Below are positions 1 through 9,710 of a DNA stretch of 64,000 nucleotides, in pieces. Each line of letters begins with the position of its first letter. Position 1 is the first letter of the stretch. The notes beneath the pieces were generated by a model. It searched no databases. It was not told where the DNA came from and saw only the letters and a program-made list of their open reading frames with translations. Location of the stretch: assembly GCA_900475325.1 (NCBI GenBank), contig LS483371.1, forward strand, positions 5,693,501-5,757,500. The letters run 5' to 3'. This stretch comes from Paucimonas lemoignei. GTDB taxonomy: Bacteria > Pseudomonadota > Gammaproteobacteria > Pseudomonadales > Pseudomonadaceae. Both the position numbers and the translations under genes were made by a program.

Positions 1-229
1 GCCGGAAGACCTGGCCGAGCAGTTGCCGCGTATCGAGCGCATCCAGGCCTGGCTGCACCACGCCCGTGGCGCACTGGACCTGCCGGAACTGGATCGTCTG
101 TATGGTGAGCTGAACAAGCTGGTGCAATTGGCTGAGCTGCCAATCAGCGACGAAGTGCTGGATGCCCGTGTGCAGCAGACCATCGTCGTGTTCCAGAGCC
201 GGGCGTGGAAGACGTTGCTGCGGTTGTAA
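1..229 (+). CDS. C-terminal part of an unrecognised protein (5' end outside window)
   Basis: An open frame enters from the left edge and ends in TAA at 227-229, giving about 75 residues. It is rich in Leu, Glu, Arg and Gln with heptad-like helical spacing (for example AWLHHARGALDLPELDRLYG), so it is probably an all-helical C-terminus. I do not recognise the family. Codon use is normal for Pseudomonas. The last codons and stop (around 215-236) recur twice downstream inside a tandem repeat, which shows that this really is a gene end that was copied. The TTG at 23 is an internal codon and not a start, because the frame is open to the window edge. Confidence 0.6.
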   Translation, partial: PEDLAEQLPRIERIQAWLHHARGALDLPELDRLYGELNKLVQLAELPISDEVLDARVQQTIVVFQSRAWKTLLRL

Positions 230-259
230 GGCTGCCTTGTTCGGCCGGATACAAACCCT

Positions 260-340
260 GCGAATTCATTCGCCAAAGCGGTGGGTCAGGCGTTGATGTA
301 CTGCCTGACGAGGCCTCCTCGCGAATGAATTCGCTCCTAC
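260..340. repeat. REPIN, AATTCATT arm type (degenerate left arm)
   Basis: Inverted arms CGAATTCATTCG and CGCGAATGAATTCGCTCC flank about 45 bases. The left arm lacks the outer GTGGGAG. First unit of the tandem repeat. Confidence 0.75.
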
Positions 341-463
341 GTTAAAGTGCATTTCAACCTGCTGAAACTGCAAACTGATAGACCGCTTTCGCAGCCTTCG
401 GCAGCTCCTACAAAACGCATTGTTGCGGTTGTAAGGCTGCCAGTTCGGCCGGACACAAATCCT

Positions 464-550
464 GTGGGAGCGAATTCATTCGCGAATGCGGTGGATCAGG
501 TCTTGATGTACTGCCTGACGAGACCCCTTCGCGAATGAATTCGCTCCCAC
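464..550. repeat. REPIN, AATTCATT arm type
   Basis: GTGGGAGCGAATTCATTCGC at the left is matched by its inverse at the right, spaced by a short linker. Second unit of the tandem repeat. Confidence 0.85.
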
Positions 551-671
551 TAATGTGCATTTCAACCTGCTGAAGCTGCAAACTGGAAGGCCGCTTTCGC
601 AGCCTTCGGCAGCTCCTGCAAAACGCGTTGTTGCAGTTGTAAGGCTGACAGTTCGTCCGGACAAAAATCCT

Positions 672-762
672 GTGGGAGCGAGCTTGCTCGCGAAGGGGCC
701 GGGACATCAGCATATATTTCTGAAGGCAGGAACATTGCCTTCGCGAGCAAGCTCGCTCCCAC
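672..762. repeat. REPIN, AGCTTGCT arm type
   Basis: GTGGGAGCGAGCTTGCTCGC at the left and its inverse at the right, with a linker containing CATATATTTCTGAAGGCAGG. Third unit of the tandem repeat. Confidence 0.85.
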
Positions 763-853
763 AGGTCCTGTGTTTGATGCGCGAGAGCGCGGCGTCTGGA
801 CGACGGGGGATCTCCCACATTTAATTGCATTTCAAACTATCGACGACGTTCTT

Positions 854-924
854 GTAGGAGCTGCCGAAGGCTGCGAATGGCAGCTGTCAGCAAGACCGCT
901 TTCGCAGCCTTCGGCAGCTCCTAC
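854..924. repeat. REPIN, GTAGGAGCTGCCGAAGGC arm type
   Basis: GTAGGAGCTGCCGAAGGCTG at the left and its inverse at the right. It sits just downstream of the stop of the ABC ATPase gene on the minus strand and could act as a transcript-end hairpin. Confidence 0.85.
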
Positions 925-943
925 AGGGAAAGGTGCCTCTGCT

Positions 944-1681
944 TTAAGCTCCCTGCTCCACCGTCCCGATGAAGTTCGCCAGTTCTGGCGTGCGTGGGTT
1001 GGCGAAGAGAATTTTGGGGTCGCCCACTTCGTGGACCTTGCCCTGGTGCATGAACACCAGCTTGTCGCCGACTTCCCGTGCAAAGCGCATTTCGTGGGTC
1101 ACCATGATCAAAGTCATGCCGTCTGCGGCCAGGCTGCGGACGACGCTGAGCACTTCGTTGACCAGCTCCGGGTCCAGCGCTGAGGTGATTTCATCGCAGA
1201 GCAAGACCTTGGGCGACATGGCCAGCGCTCGGGCAATTGCCACGCGCTGCTGCTGACCACCGGACAGCCGATCCGGGAAGGCATCAAACTTCTCCCCCAG
1301 CCCGACCCTATCCAGCATCTGCTGAGCGAGTTTTTTCGCCTCCGCTTTCGACTTTTTCTGTACGACTTGCGGCGCGAGCATCACGTTTTCGCCGACGCTC
1401 AAGTGCGGAAACAGGTTGAACTGCTGAAAGACCATGCCGACTTTCTGCCGCAGCGCGCGCAGATCCGCGCGGGCGGCGTCCAGGTATTCGCCGTCAACCT
1501 CGATCACGCCGTCGTTGATCGACTCCAGCCCGTTCAAGGTGCGCAGCAAGGTACTTTTGCCCGAGCCGCTGCGGCCGATGATCGCCACGACCTGGCCTTC
1601 TTCAACGGTCAGGTCAATGCCCTTGAGGACGTGATGGTCGCCGTAATATTTATGCAGCGCGGAAATTCTAAGCAGAGGCAT
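944..1681 (-). CDS. Polar amino acid ABC transporter, ATP-binding protein
   Basis: This 245-residue ATPase powers uptake of a polar amino acid across the inner membrane. Visible motifs are Walker A GRSGSGKST, the signature LSGGQQQR, Walker B with CDEITSALDP, and the switch-region VTHEM. It is the length of GlnQ/GltL proteins. I chose the ATG at 1681 (MPLLRISALHKYYG) because the homologous region begins there and the upstream extension lies inside the permease frame. It overlaps the end of the permease gene by 14 bases, so translation is probably coupled. It is the last gene of a four-gene operon of binding protein, two permeases and ATPase. The substrate cannot be told from the ATPase. Confidence 0.93.
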   Translation of the reverse strand: MPLLRISALHKYYGDHHVLKGIDLTVEEGQVVAIIGRSGSGKSTLLRTLNGLESINDGVIEVDGEYLDAARADLRALRQKVGMVFQQFNLFPHLSVGENVMLAPQVVQKKSKAEAKKLAQQMLDRVGLGEKFDAFPDRLSGGQQQRVAIARALAMSPKVLLCDEITSALDPELVNEVLSVVRSLAADGMTLIMVTHEMRFAREVGDKLVFMHQGKVHEVGDPKILFANPRTPELANFIGTVEQGA

Positions 1682-2315
1682 GCAGTTTCCTTTCCAGGTA
1701 GCGGGCACTGAGCGACAAGGGGTAGCAGAGCATGAAGTAGCCCAGAGCCACGAAGCCATACACCATGAACGGCTGGAACGTAGCGTTGGCGAGCATGCCG
1801 CCGGTTTTGGTCAGTTCGGTAAAACCAATGATCGAGGTCACTGCCGTGCCTTTGACGACTTGCACCGAGAAGCCCACGGTGGGCGCAACTGCAATGCGCA
1901 GCGCTTGCGGCAGGATCACGTAGCGCAGTTGTTCCATCGGCGACAGCGCAAGACTGGCCGACGCTTCCCACTGGCCATTGGCAATGGACTCGACACAGCC
2001 GCGCCAGATTTCGGCCAGATAAGCGCTGGTGAACAAGGTCAAGGCCAGGGCAGCGGCGGCCCACGGCGAAATATCAACGCCCATCAACGCCACACCAAAG
2101 AACACCAGGAACAGCTGCATCAGCAGCGGCGTGCCCTGGAACAGTTCGATGTAGACCTTGGCGATCACGCGGGGGGCATTGAGTTTGGCGATGCGCATGC
2201 ACATCACCAGCAAGCCGATCACGCCGCCGCCAATGAACGCCACCAACGACAGCGCCAACGTCCATTGCAGGCCGGTGAGCAGGTTGCGCACCACATCCCA
2301 GAGGGTGAAATCCAT
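1668..2315 (-). CDS. Polar amino acid ABC transporter, permease
   Basis: A 215-residue inner-membrane protein of the HisM/GlnP type with several hydrophobic helices. It carries the conserved cytoplasmic loop that docks the ATPase (EASASLALSPMEQLRYVILPQA, here about residues 130-150). The ATG at 2315 overlaps the last base of the upstream permease stop (TGATG), and the 3' end overlaps the ATPase gene by 14 bases. The two permeases of this operon are paralogous, as is usual for this transporter class, and probably form a heterodimer. Confidence 0.92.
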   Translation of the reverse strand: MDFTLWDVVRNLLTGLQWTLALSLVAFIGGGVIGLLVMCMRIAKLNAPRVIAKVYIELFQGTPLLMQLFLVFFGVALMGVDISPWAAAALALTLFTSAYLAEIWRGCVESIANGQWEASASLALSPMEQLRYVILPQALRIAVAPTVGFSVQVVKGTAVTSIIGFTELTKTGGMLANATFQPFMVYGFVALGYFMLCYPLSLSARYLERKLHASA

Positions 2316-2980
2316 CAGCCTTTCCTCGAAATGTAGCGACGCCCGATCCAGGCCAGAAGCTGACGGACCAGCAGCGCCATCAGGAGATAGATCAGGGTCG
2401 TGACGATGTACGTCTCGAACGCGCGGAAGTTACGCGACTGAATGAAGTTGGCGAAGAAGCTCAACTCCTCAGTGGCGATCTGCGAGCACACCGCCGAGCC
2501 GAGCATCACGATGATGATCTGGCTGCTCAGCGCTGGCCACACCTTGCCCAGCGCCGGGATCAGAATCACGTAGCGAAAAGCTTCCATTCGCGTCATCGCC
2601 AACGCAGCCGCCGCTTCAAGCTGGCCCTTGGGAATCGCCTGAATGCCGGCGCGGATGATTTCCGTGGAGTAGGCGCCGAGGTTGATCACCATGGCCAGAA
2701 TCGCGGCCTGCCATTCGGAGATCTGCACCCCCAGGGACGGCAGACCGAAGAAGATGAAGAACAACTGCACCAGAAACGGCGTGTTGCGAATCAGCTCGAC
2801 ATAAACGCCGAAAGTCGCTGAGAACGGCTGGATCTTCCAGGCCCGCACAATGGCGCCGACGATGCCCAGGCTGACCCCCAGCAACGTGCCGATGGCGGTC
2901 AACTCCAGGGTAAACAGCGCGCCGCGCAGCAGCAGGTCGGCATTCTGTATAACCGGTGCAAAGTCAAAGTGGTAAGCCAT
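2315..2980 (-). CDS. Polar amino acid ABC transporter, permease
   Basis: A 221-residue HisQ/GlnP-type permease with hydrophobic segments near residues 20-40, 55-75, 90-110 and 185-210. The EAA-type coupling loop is visible (LEAAAALAMTRMEAFRYVIL). It begins 33 bases after the binding-protein stop and ends with the TGATG overlap to the next permease. It acts with the partner permease, the ATPase and the periplasmic binding protein encoded around it. Confidence 0.92.
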   Translation of the reverse strand: MAYHFDFAPVIQNADLLLRGALFTLELTAIGTLLGVSLGIVGAIVRAWKIQPFSATFGVYVELIRNTPFLVQLFFIFFGLPSLGVQISEWQAAILAMVINLGAYSTEIIRAGIQAIPKGQLEAAAALAMTRMEAFRYVILIPALGKVWPALSSQIIIVMLGSAVCSQIATEELSFFANFIQSRNFRAFETYIVTTLIYLLMALLVRQLLAWIGRRYISRKG

Positions 2981-3013
2981 TGGCGGGCCCCGAAATCAGA
3001 AAACGATGATCAA

Positions 3014-3799
3014 TCAGAGGTCAGCTGGCAGTGGCTGCTTGAGCCAGGTCTGGGAGTTCTTCTCCAGCGCGCCGTCTTTCTTGCCCGCGTCGATGATTTC
3101 GTTGACCTTGGCCAGCAGGTTCGCCTCACCCTTGTTCACGCCAACGTAGACTGGGGAATCCTTGAGCTTCACTTTCAACGCAGGGATGCGTTTCGGGTTT
3201 TTCTCGCTGATGGCAACCATGACCACGTTGCCGCTGGCGATCAGGTCGGTCTGCCCGGCCAGGTACGCAGCGATGGTGGAGTTGTTGTCTTCAAAGCGCT
3301 TGATGGTTGCTTCTTTAGGGGCAACGGCGCTCAGTTCAATGTCTTCAATGGCGCCACGGGTGACGCTGATGGTTTTGCCTTTGAGGTCGTCAACGCTGGT
3401 GATTGCCGCTTCAGGTGGCCCGAATACCGCCAGGTAGAACGGCGCGTAAGCCTTGGAGAAGTCGATGACCTTCTCGCGATCCGGGTTTTTGCCCAGGCTG
3501 GAGATCACCAGGTCCACCTTGCCGGTGGTCAGGTACGGAATACGGTTGGTGCTGTTGACCGGGGTCAGTTCGAGTTTGACCTTCAACTGGTCAGCGATGA
3601 GTTTGGCGGTGTCGATGTCCAGGCCGCGCGGCTTCATGTCCGGGCCTACCGAACCAAACGGCGGGAAGTCCTGCGGAACGGCGACTTTCAGGGTGCCACG
3701 TTTCACGACGTCATCCAGCCCGTCAGCATGGGCAGGTGCCTGGCTCAGCATGAGGCTGGCAAACAGGGCAGTAAGCAGAGCGCTGTAACGCTTGGTCAT
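3014..3799 (-). CDS. Periplasmic amino acid-binding protein of ABC transporter
   Basis: A 261-residue solute-binding protein of family 3. It has a signal peptide (MTKRYSALLTALFASLMLSQ, cleavage after AHA) followed by the typical entry KRGTLKVAVPQDFPPFG and the RGLDIDTAKLIADQL strand-helix. I placed the start at the ATG at 3799, because GGAG lies just upstream and the signal peptide begins there, rather than at longer upstream frames. As first gene of the operon it faces the FadR-type regulator gene divergently, with a palindromic operator between them. The ligand is unknown; an acidic or polar amino acid is likely from the family. Confidence 0.92.
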   Translation of the reverse strand: MTKRYSALLTALFASLMLSQAPAHADGLDDVVKRGTLKVAVPQDFPPFGSVGPDMKPRGLDIDTAKLIADQLKVKLELTPVNSTNRIPYLTTGKVDLVISSLGKNPDREKVIDFSKAYAPFYLAVFGPPEAAITSVDDLKGKTISVTRGAIEDIELSAVAPKEATIKRFEDNNSTIAAYLAGQTDLIASGNVVMVAISEKNPKRIPALKVKLKDSPVYVGVNKGEANLLAKVNEIIDAGKKDGALEKNSQTWLKQPLPADL

Positions 3800-3911
3800 G
3801 GGAAGACTCCGTGATGGGGCGAGAGATATGCCTGTGATGGTCAGTGCACAGCTCATGCCAGACGAGGACCGGCAACCATAAACCAAGGGTTGGACGGGTA
3901 TTTTCGGTCTT

Positions 3912-3926
3912 ACTGGTCTGACCAGT
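3912..3926. promoter_or_regulatory. Probable FadR/GntR operator
   Basis: ACTGGTC-T-GACCAGT is a perfect 7-1-7 inverted repeat matching the TGGTNNNACCA pattern recognised by FadR-subfamily regulators. It lies between the divergent regulator and ABC transporter genes. A weaker copy, ACTGGCCTGAACAGT, occupies 4037-4051, directly before the regulator start codon, which would fit autoregulation. Confidence 0.7.
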
Positions 3927-4052
3927 CAGCATTTCGCGCGCCCCGCTTTGGAGCACCGCAAAGCCCCGCCGCCCCAGGCCTGGGCACCGCTTGCCGGATC
4001 AGTAATATGGGCTTACAAGGGGTTTCAACTGGACTGACTGGCCTGAACAGTA

Positions 4053-4757
4053 ATGCCTCATAGCCCGCTCGCAGTACCTGAATCAGCCCTGAGGGCAATC
4101 CGTAAATTGATTGTCGAGCAGGGCTATCAACCCGGCGACAGCCTACCTTCGCAGCGTGACCTGGCGGTTTTGCTCGGCGTGAGTCGGGCGTCGTTGCGCG
4201 AGGCGCTGTCGTCGCTGAGCGCGTTGGGCGTAGTCAGTGTGCAGCCAGGCAAAGGGGTTTTCGTCCAGGCATTTTCTGAACCAGAACAGCGCACCGCCGG
4301 TTTTTCCTGGCCGTTCGACAGCCACGTGTCGCCCGCAGACACTTTCCAGCTGCGTTATGCGCTGGAGGGCTTCGCGGCGGGCATGGCGGCCGTGACCTTG
4401 ACCGCCGACGAGCGCGATGTGCTGGAGGACAATGTAGAAGCCATGCGCATGGAGTTGCGCGCCGAGGATTTCGAGGCGGCTTCACGCCTGGACTTCGAGT
4501 TTCATCGACACATCCTGGTCGCCAGCGGCAATCAGGCCATGCTCGGGATCATTACGGCGGGCGCGGACATCTTTCTGGAAAGCCAGAAAATGCCTTTCAT
4601 CCGCCCCACCCGCGCCATGGAAACCTGGCAGGAGCACCGCAAGATACTGCGCGCCCTCGCCCGCCACGCTTCAGGGCCTGCGCAAAAAGCCATGCATGAA
4701 CACATTCGGGGCGCCGCGTTGCGCACCGGGATCGTGTTCGTTTCGCCTGCGAGCTAG
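4053..4757 (+). CDS. GntR-family regulator, FadR subfamily
   Basis: A 234-residue transcription factor. Residues about 8-75 form the winged helix (GDSLPSQRDLAVLLGVSRAS, then LREALSSLSALGVV). Residues about 95-225 form an all-helical FCD ligand-binding domain with the metal-binding type pattern (DFEFHRHILVASGN, EHRKILRAL). It is divergent from the amino acid transporter operon and probably controls it through the ACTGGTCTGACCAGT site. No good ribosome-binding site precedes the ATG; a second half-operator overlaps the expected position, so the start is a little uncertain. Confidence 0.88.
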   Translation: MPHSPLAVPESALRAIRKLIVEQGYQPGDSLPSQRDLAVLLGVSRASLREALSSLSALGVVSVQPGKGVFVQAFSEPEQRTAGFSWPFDSHVSPADTFQLRYALEGFAAGMAAVTLTADERDVLEDNVEAMRMELRAEDFEAASRLDFEFHRHILVASGNQAMLGIITAGADIFLESQKMPFIRPTRAMETWQEHRKILRALARHASGPAQKAMHEHIRGAALRTGIVFVSPAS

Positions 4758-4809
4758 CCCGTCAATCGGCCGCAAACCACACCCACAAATACGGTATTGC
4801 ACTTCGTCC

Positions 4810-4898
4810 GCGGGAGCGAGCTTGCTCGCGAAGGCGGTCCATCAGCCGAGAAGATGCGGGGGATGCACCGGCCCCTTCGCAAGCAAGCTTGCTCCCAC
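4810..4898. repeat. REPIN, AGCTTGCT arm type
   Basis: Inverted REP pair with left arm GCGGGAGCGAGCTTGCTCGC and right arm ending AAGCTTGCTCCCAC. It lies in the 343-base gap between the FadR-type regulator and trxA; apart from this and a second REP the gap holds only the trxA promoter region. Confidence 0.85.
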
Positions 4899-4922
4899 GA
4901 ATGCAGTGTTGCACATCACTCC

Positions 4923-4949
4923 GTGGGAGCGAGCTTGCTCGCGAAGGCG
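4923..4949. repeat. Single REP, AGCTTGCT arm type
   Basis: GTGGGAGCGAGCTTGCTCGC followed by GAAGGCG, with no inverted partner within 150 bases. It follows the REPIN at 4810-4898 after about 25 bases. Confidence 0.8.
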
Positions 4950-5100
4950 GTCTATCAGACGTGGAGATGCTGCGAACGGCCTCCGCTATAACCAGACTCA
5001 TGCAGCCTTATAGCCAGACTCAATCAAGCCCAGCTTCCTGAACGGGGCAAGGCCCGCTATGATGGGCCACGTTTTTTAGCCTACTAACTCGGAGAACTCC

Positions 5101-5430
5101 ATGAGTAGCGACCTTATCAAGCACGTCAGCGACGCCAGCTTCGAAGCCGAAGTCCTCAAGGCTGAAGGTGCTGTACTAGTTGATTACTGGGCTGAGTGGT
5201 GTGGCCCGTGCAAAATGATTGCCCCGGTTCTGGATGAAATTGCCGAAACCTACAAAGGCAAGCTGACCATCGCCAAGCTGAACATTGACGAAAATCAGGA
5301 AACCCCGGCCAAGCATGGCGTGCGTGGTATCCCGACGCTGATGTTGTTCAAGAACGGCAACGTCGAAGCCACCAAAGTCGGTGCGCTGTCGAAGTCTCAG
5401 TTGGCAGCGTTCCTGGACGCCAATATCTGA
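5101..5430 (+). CDS. trxA: Thioredoxin
   Basis: A 109-residue cytoplasmic thioredoxin that reduces protein disulfides, itself reduced by thioredoxin reductase. The active site WCGPC has its cysteines at residues 34 and 37, and the cis-proline loop RGIPTLM is present. Length is standard. GGAGA at 5092 precedes the ATG. It is followed at once by a strong intrinsic terminator, so it is transcribed separately from rho, although the trxA-rho order is an old and common one. Confidence 0.97.
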   Translation: MSSDLIKHVSDASFEAEVLKAEGAVLVDYWAEWCGPCKMIAPVLDEIAETYKGKLTIAKLNIDENQETPAKHGVRGIPTLMLFKNGNVEATKVGALSKSQLAAFLDANI

Positions 5431-5436
5431 TGTGCC

Positions 5437-5466
5437 AAAGCCCTGCAAATTGCGGGGCTTTTTTTC
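5437..5466 (+). terminator. Intrinsic terminator of trxA
   Basis: AAAGCCCTGCAAATTGCGGG hairpin (stem AAAGCCC/GGGCTTT with extra pairs) followed by a run of seven T. It begins six bases after the trxA stop. Confidence 0.9.
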
Positions 5467-5509
5467 AGCCGCTGTACTAGACGGCCTGAAAATCAAGTGG
5501 TACATTCGG

Positions 5510-5661
5510 CCCCGCAACGGCTTCTCCGTTGCCCCCTGCAAGCCGTCGCCGACGCTCTCCTTTCGATTTAGTACGCGATCCTGTCGCCTTCTCTGCGGCG
5601 CGGCCTCATTAAGCCCACAAGCTTAATTTTTCCCCTCCCTACATGATTACGTCATTCCCCT
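5510..5661 (+). promoter_or_regulatory. C-rich leader of rho, possible autoregulatory Rho-loading site
   Basis: The leader between the trxA terminator and the rho start contains pyrimidine-rich, G-poor runs (TTGCCCCCTGC around 5530, TTTTTCCCCTCCCTAC around 5630). Such C-rich single-stranded RNA is what Rho binds, and rho is known to be autoregulated by attenuation in its leader in E. coli. That this leader does the same is an inference. Confidence 0.4.
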
Positions 5662-6921
<1,260 letters not shown>

Positions 6922-6939
6922 CAGGCAGCACCGCAGCAC

Positions 6940-6972
6940 AAAAAATGGCGCCCTCATCGGCGCCATTTTTTT
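6940..6972 (+). terminator. Intrinsic terminator of rho
   Basis: AAAAAATGGCGCC, loop CTCATC, GGCGCCATTTTTTT. The stem is perfect over 13 base pairs counting A-T pairs, and the A/T flanks make it usable in both directions. Confidence 0.9.
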
Positions 6973-7052
6973 ATTCTGAAATGACGCAGATTCTCTGTGG
7001 GGGGCTCTATATTGCCTGCCACCCCGGAGGACCCCAGGCTCAATAGATACCT

Positions 7053-7143
7053 GTGGGAGCGAGCTTGCTCGCGAAGGCGATGTTCCTGCTTTCAGAAATA
7101 TATTCGGATGTCCCGGCCTCTTCGCGAGCAAGCTCGCTCCCAC
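7053..7143. repeat. REPIN, AGCTTGCT arm type
   Basis: GTGGGAGCGAGCTTGCTCGC and its inverse, with the linker GATGTTCCTGCTTTCAGAAA and a TATATTCGGATGTCCCGGCC segment. The upstream flank (ACCCC.GG..CCCAG.CTCAAT) also matches the flank of the REPIN at 22884, so the shared repeat is longer than the arms. Confidence 0.87.
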
Positions 7144-7261
7144 AGTTAGTCACCGCTGCCACAAGGATGCGTGTCGCCTACTAACTTTCTCGCCACACCA
7201 AAGCTGCTTCAAAACCCCAGAGCAGGTACGATACGAGCCTATTTTATCGGTGGCCGGGTTA

Positions 7262-8728
7262 ATGAAATTCAAGGACCTACGCGATTTCGTGCAGCAGCTT
7301 GAGCAGCGCGGAGAGTTGAAACGCATTCAGATGCCCATTTCCCCTGTACTGGAAATGACTGAAATCTGTGATCGGACCTTGCGTGCAAAGGGTCCAGCGC
7401 TGCTGTTTGAAAAGCCGGTGGGCTTTGATATTCCGGTGCTGGGCAACCTGTTCGGCACGCCCGAGCGTGTGGCCATGGGCATGGGCGCTGAAGAAGTCAG
7501 TGAGCTGCGGGAAATCGGCAAGCTGCTGGCCTTCCTCAAGGAACCCGAGCCGCCAAAAGGGCTGAAAGACGCCTGGTCCAAGCTGCCGATCTTCACCAAA
7601 ATCATTTCCATGGCGCCCAAGGTCGTCAAGGATGCGCCCTGCCAGGAAATCGTCATCGAAGGTGATGATGTGGACCTGGGCATGCTGCCGGTGCAGACCT
7701 GCTGGCCTGGCGACGTCGGCCCGTTGATCACCTGGGGCCTGACCGTGACGCGCGGCCCCAACAAAGAGCGGCAGAACCTGGGCATTTATCGCCAGCAGGT
7801 CATCGGCCGCAATAAAGTCATCATGCGCTGGTTGAGCCATCGTGGCGGCGCGCTGGACTTCAAGGAGTGGTGCGCCAAGCACCCGGGTGAGCCGTTCCCG
7901 GTATCGGTGGCCCTGGGCGCAGACCCGGCAACCATTCTCGGCGCCGTGACCCCGGTGCCGGACAGCCTCTCCGAGTACGCCTTCGCTGGCCTGCTGCGCG
8001 GCAACCGCACCGAGCTGATCAAGTGCCGTGGCAATAACCTGCAAGTGCCGGCCAGCGCAGAAATCGTCCTGGAAGGCGTGATCCACCCGGGCGAAATGGC
8101 CGATGAAGGCCCTTATGGCGACCACACCGGTTATTACAACGAAGTCGACAGCTTCCCGGTGTTCACCGTTGAGCGCATCACGCACCGCATCAAGCCGATT
8201 TATCACAGCACCTACACCGGCCGTCCACCTGACGAACCGGCAATTCTGGGCGTGGCATTGAACGAAGTGTTCGTGCCGATCCTCCAAAAGCAGTTCCCGG
8301 AGATCACTGACTTCTACCTGCCGCCGGAAGGTTGCTCGTACCGCATGGCCGTTGTGACCATGAAGAAGCAGTACCCCGGCCACGCCAAGCGCGTGATGCT
8401 GGGCGTGTGGTCGTTTTTGCGACAGTTCATGTACACCAAGTTCGTTATCGTCACCGATGACGACATCAACGCCCGGGACTGGAACGACGTGATCTGGGCC
8501 ATCACCACGCGCATGGACCCCAAGCGCGACACGGTGATGATCGAAAACACACCGATCGACTACCTGGACTTCGCCTCGCCGGTTTCCGGGCTGGGGTCGA
8601 AGATGGGGCTGGATGCAACGCATAAATGGCCGGGCGAGACCACACGCGAGTGGGGTCGGGTGATCGTCAAGGACGAAGCCACCACGCGCCGCGTCGACGA
8701 AATCTGGCATGAGTTGGGAATAGATTGA
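7262..8728 (+). CDS. ubiD: 3-octaprenyl-4-hydroxybenzoate decarboxylase
   Basis: A 488-residue prenylated-FMN-dependent decarboxylase of ubiquinone biosynthesis; it needs the prenyltransferase UbiX for its cofactor. Family features visible are the start [18 protein letters not shown], the [16 protein letters not shown] cofactor/substrate region and the [16 protein letters not shown] loop with the catalytic Glu-Arg-Glu environment. I used the ATG at 7262, because known UbiD proteins begin at this point; a GTG at 7250 would add four residues. The stop overlaps the start of the next gene (TGATG), so the two are coupled. Confidence 0.95.
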   Translation: MKFKDLRDFVQQLEQRGELKRIQMPISPVLEMTEICDRTLRAKGPALLFEKPVGFDIPVLGNLFGTPERVAMGMGAEEVSELREIGKLLAFLKEPEPPKGLKDAWSKLPIFTKIISMAPKVVKDAPCQEIVIEGDDVDLGMLPVQTCWPGDVGPLITWGLTVTRGPNKERQNLGIYRQQVIGRNKVIMRWLSHRGGALDFKEWCAKHPGEPFPVSVALGADPATILGAVTPVPDSLSEYAFAGLLRGNRTELIKCRGNNLQVPASAEIVLEGVIHPGEMADEGPYGDHTGYYNEVDSFPVFTVERITHRIKPIYHSTYTGRPPDEPAILGVALNEVFVPILQKQFPEITDFYLPPEGCSYRMAVVTMKKQYPGHAKRVMLGVWSFLRQFMYTKFVIVTDDDINARDWNDVIWAITTRMDPKRDTVMIENTPIDYLDFASPVSGLGSKMGLDATHKWPGETTREWGRVIVKDEATTRRVDEIWHELGID

Positions 8729-9696
8729 TGCGCGTGACTTTGCAGCCTTCGGGTGCAGTGCTGGAAACGTTGCCCGGCGAGCGAATCCTCGATGCCGCGC
8801 AGCGCTTGGGTTACGAGTGCCCGCAAAGCTGTCGCAACGGCAATTGCCACGTGTGCTCGGCGCTGCTGGTGACGGGCCGCGTCAAACAGGCCAATGACGA
8901 GCTGACCCATGGCGAAATCTACACCTGCCTGGCAGAGCCCTTGGAAGACTGCGAAGTCCTGTGGGACGGCGTGCTGGCGCTGGGTGAGCTGCCAGTACGA
9001 ACGTTCGCCTGCCAGCTCAGCGAGTGCACGCCAGTGGGCGGCGATGTCTGGCGTGTCGGCCTGCGTGCGCCAGCGGGCAAACCGCCGCGTTACCACGCGG
9101 GCCAGTATTTGATGATCCACAAGGACAGCGGCGAGAAGTCGGCGTTTTCCCTGGCCTCGGCGCCTCACAGCGGCCGCGACCTAGAAATGCACGTGCTGGT
9201 GCGCGAAGACAGCGCCCAGGCCTTGATCGATCAACTGCAGCGCAACCAGATGGCGAAAATCGAGCTGCCGTTTGGTGATACCCACCTTGCCGAGCTGCCT
9301 GACGCGCCACTGGTGCTGATTGCAGCGGGCACCGGCATGGCGCAAATGCACAGCCTGATCGAGCATTGCCGCGCCAAGGGCTTTGCCCATCCCGTGCACT
9401 TGTACTGGGGGGCGCGCCGCCCGGATGACTTCTACGAGATCAAGCACTGGGAAGAGTGGAAAAAACTGCCCAACCTGTTCCTGCACAAAGTCGTCAGCGA
9501 CCTCTGTGGCTGGGAAGGCCGCTGCGGCATGCTGCATGAGGCGGTGTGTGAAGACATCACCGACCTGTCAGCCGTGCACGTTTACGCCAGCGGCTCGCCC
9601 GCGATGATCTACGGCACGCTGGACGCCCTGGTCAGCGCCGGAATGGACGCCAGCCAGATGCGCGCCGATGTGTTTGCCTATGCGCCGCGGCCCTGA
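8728..9696 (+). CDS. 2Fe-2S ferredoxin/FAD-NAD(P)H reductase fusion
   Basis: A 322-residue electron-transfer flavoprotein. Residues 1-85 are a plant-type ferredoxin with cluster cysteines C35, C40, C43 and C67 (CRNGNCHVC, then YTCLAEP). Residues about 95-320 are a ferredoxin-NADP reductase module with the FAD motif (GQYLMIHKDSGEKSAFSLAS, where RxYS is changed) and the NAD site IAAGTGMAQMHSL. The start overlaps the ubiD stop by one base. The gene is conserved downstream of ubiD in Pseudomonas and is often called CDP-6-deoxyglucoseen-reductase-like; a role as flavin reductase or electron donor in ubiquinone or prenyl-FMN metabolism is an inference from its place. Confidence 0.88.
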   Translation: MRVTLQPSGAVLETLPGERILDAAQRLGYECPQSCRNGNCHVCSALLVTGRVKQANDELTHGEIYTCLAEPLEDCEVLWDGVLALGELPVRTFACQLSECTPVGGDVWRVGLRAPAGKPPRYHAGQYLMIHKDSGEKSAFSLASAPHSGRDLEMHVLVREDSAQALIDQLQRNQMAKIELPFGDTHLAELPDAPLVLIAAGTGMAQMHSLIEHCRAKGFAHPVHLYWGARRPDDFYEIKHWEEWKKLPNLFLHKVVSDLCGWEGRCGMLHEAVCEDITDLSAVHVYASGSPAMIYGTLDALVSAGMDASQMRADVFAYAPRP

Positions 9697-9710
9697 ACCG
9701 GTTGCGGTAG

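Larger units (their letters stand above)
215..924. repeat. Tandem repeat of gene 3' end plus REP elements, about three units
   Basis: The segment covering the gene end (TTGCTGCGGTTGTAAGGCTG-like) recurs at about 215, 420 and 628, a period of 205-208 bases. Each unit contains the gene-end fragment, an inverted REP pair, then a conserved TGCATTTCAA-like link and a GTAGGAGCTGCCGAAGGC-type REP. In the first two units the last REP is only a half element (381-411 and 589-619). In the third unit it is a full inverted pair (854-924). The REP pair changes from the AATTCATT arm type in units 1 and 2 to the AGCTTGCT arm type in unit 3. No coding sequence is supported here. Confidence 0.8.

Noticed and set aside
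408..830. Open frames across the REP-rich tandem repeat
   Set aside because: They are made of palindromic REP sequence read as protein and repeat with it; not coding.
215..924. CRISPR array
   Set aside because: The repeats are large, imperfect inverted pairs with conserved linkers, not short direct repeats with unique spacers, and no cas genes are present.
7277..8710. Long open frame antisense to ubiD
   Set aside because: Same shadow effect; ubiD is a certain gene on the other strand.
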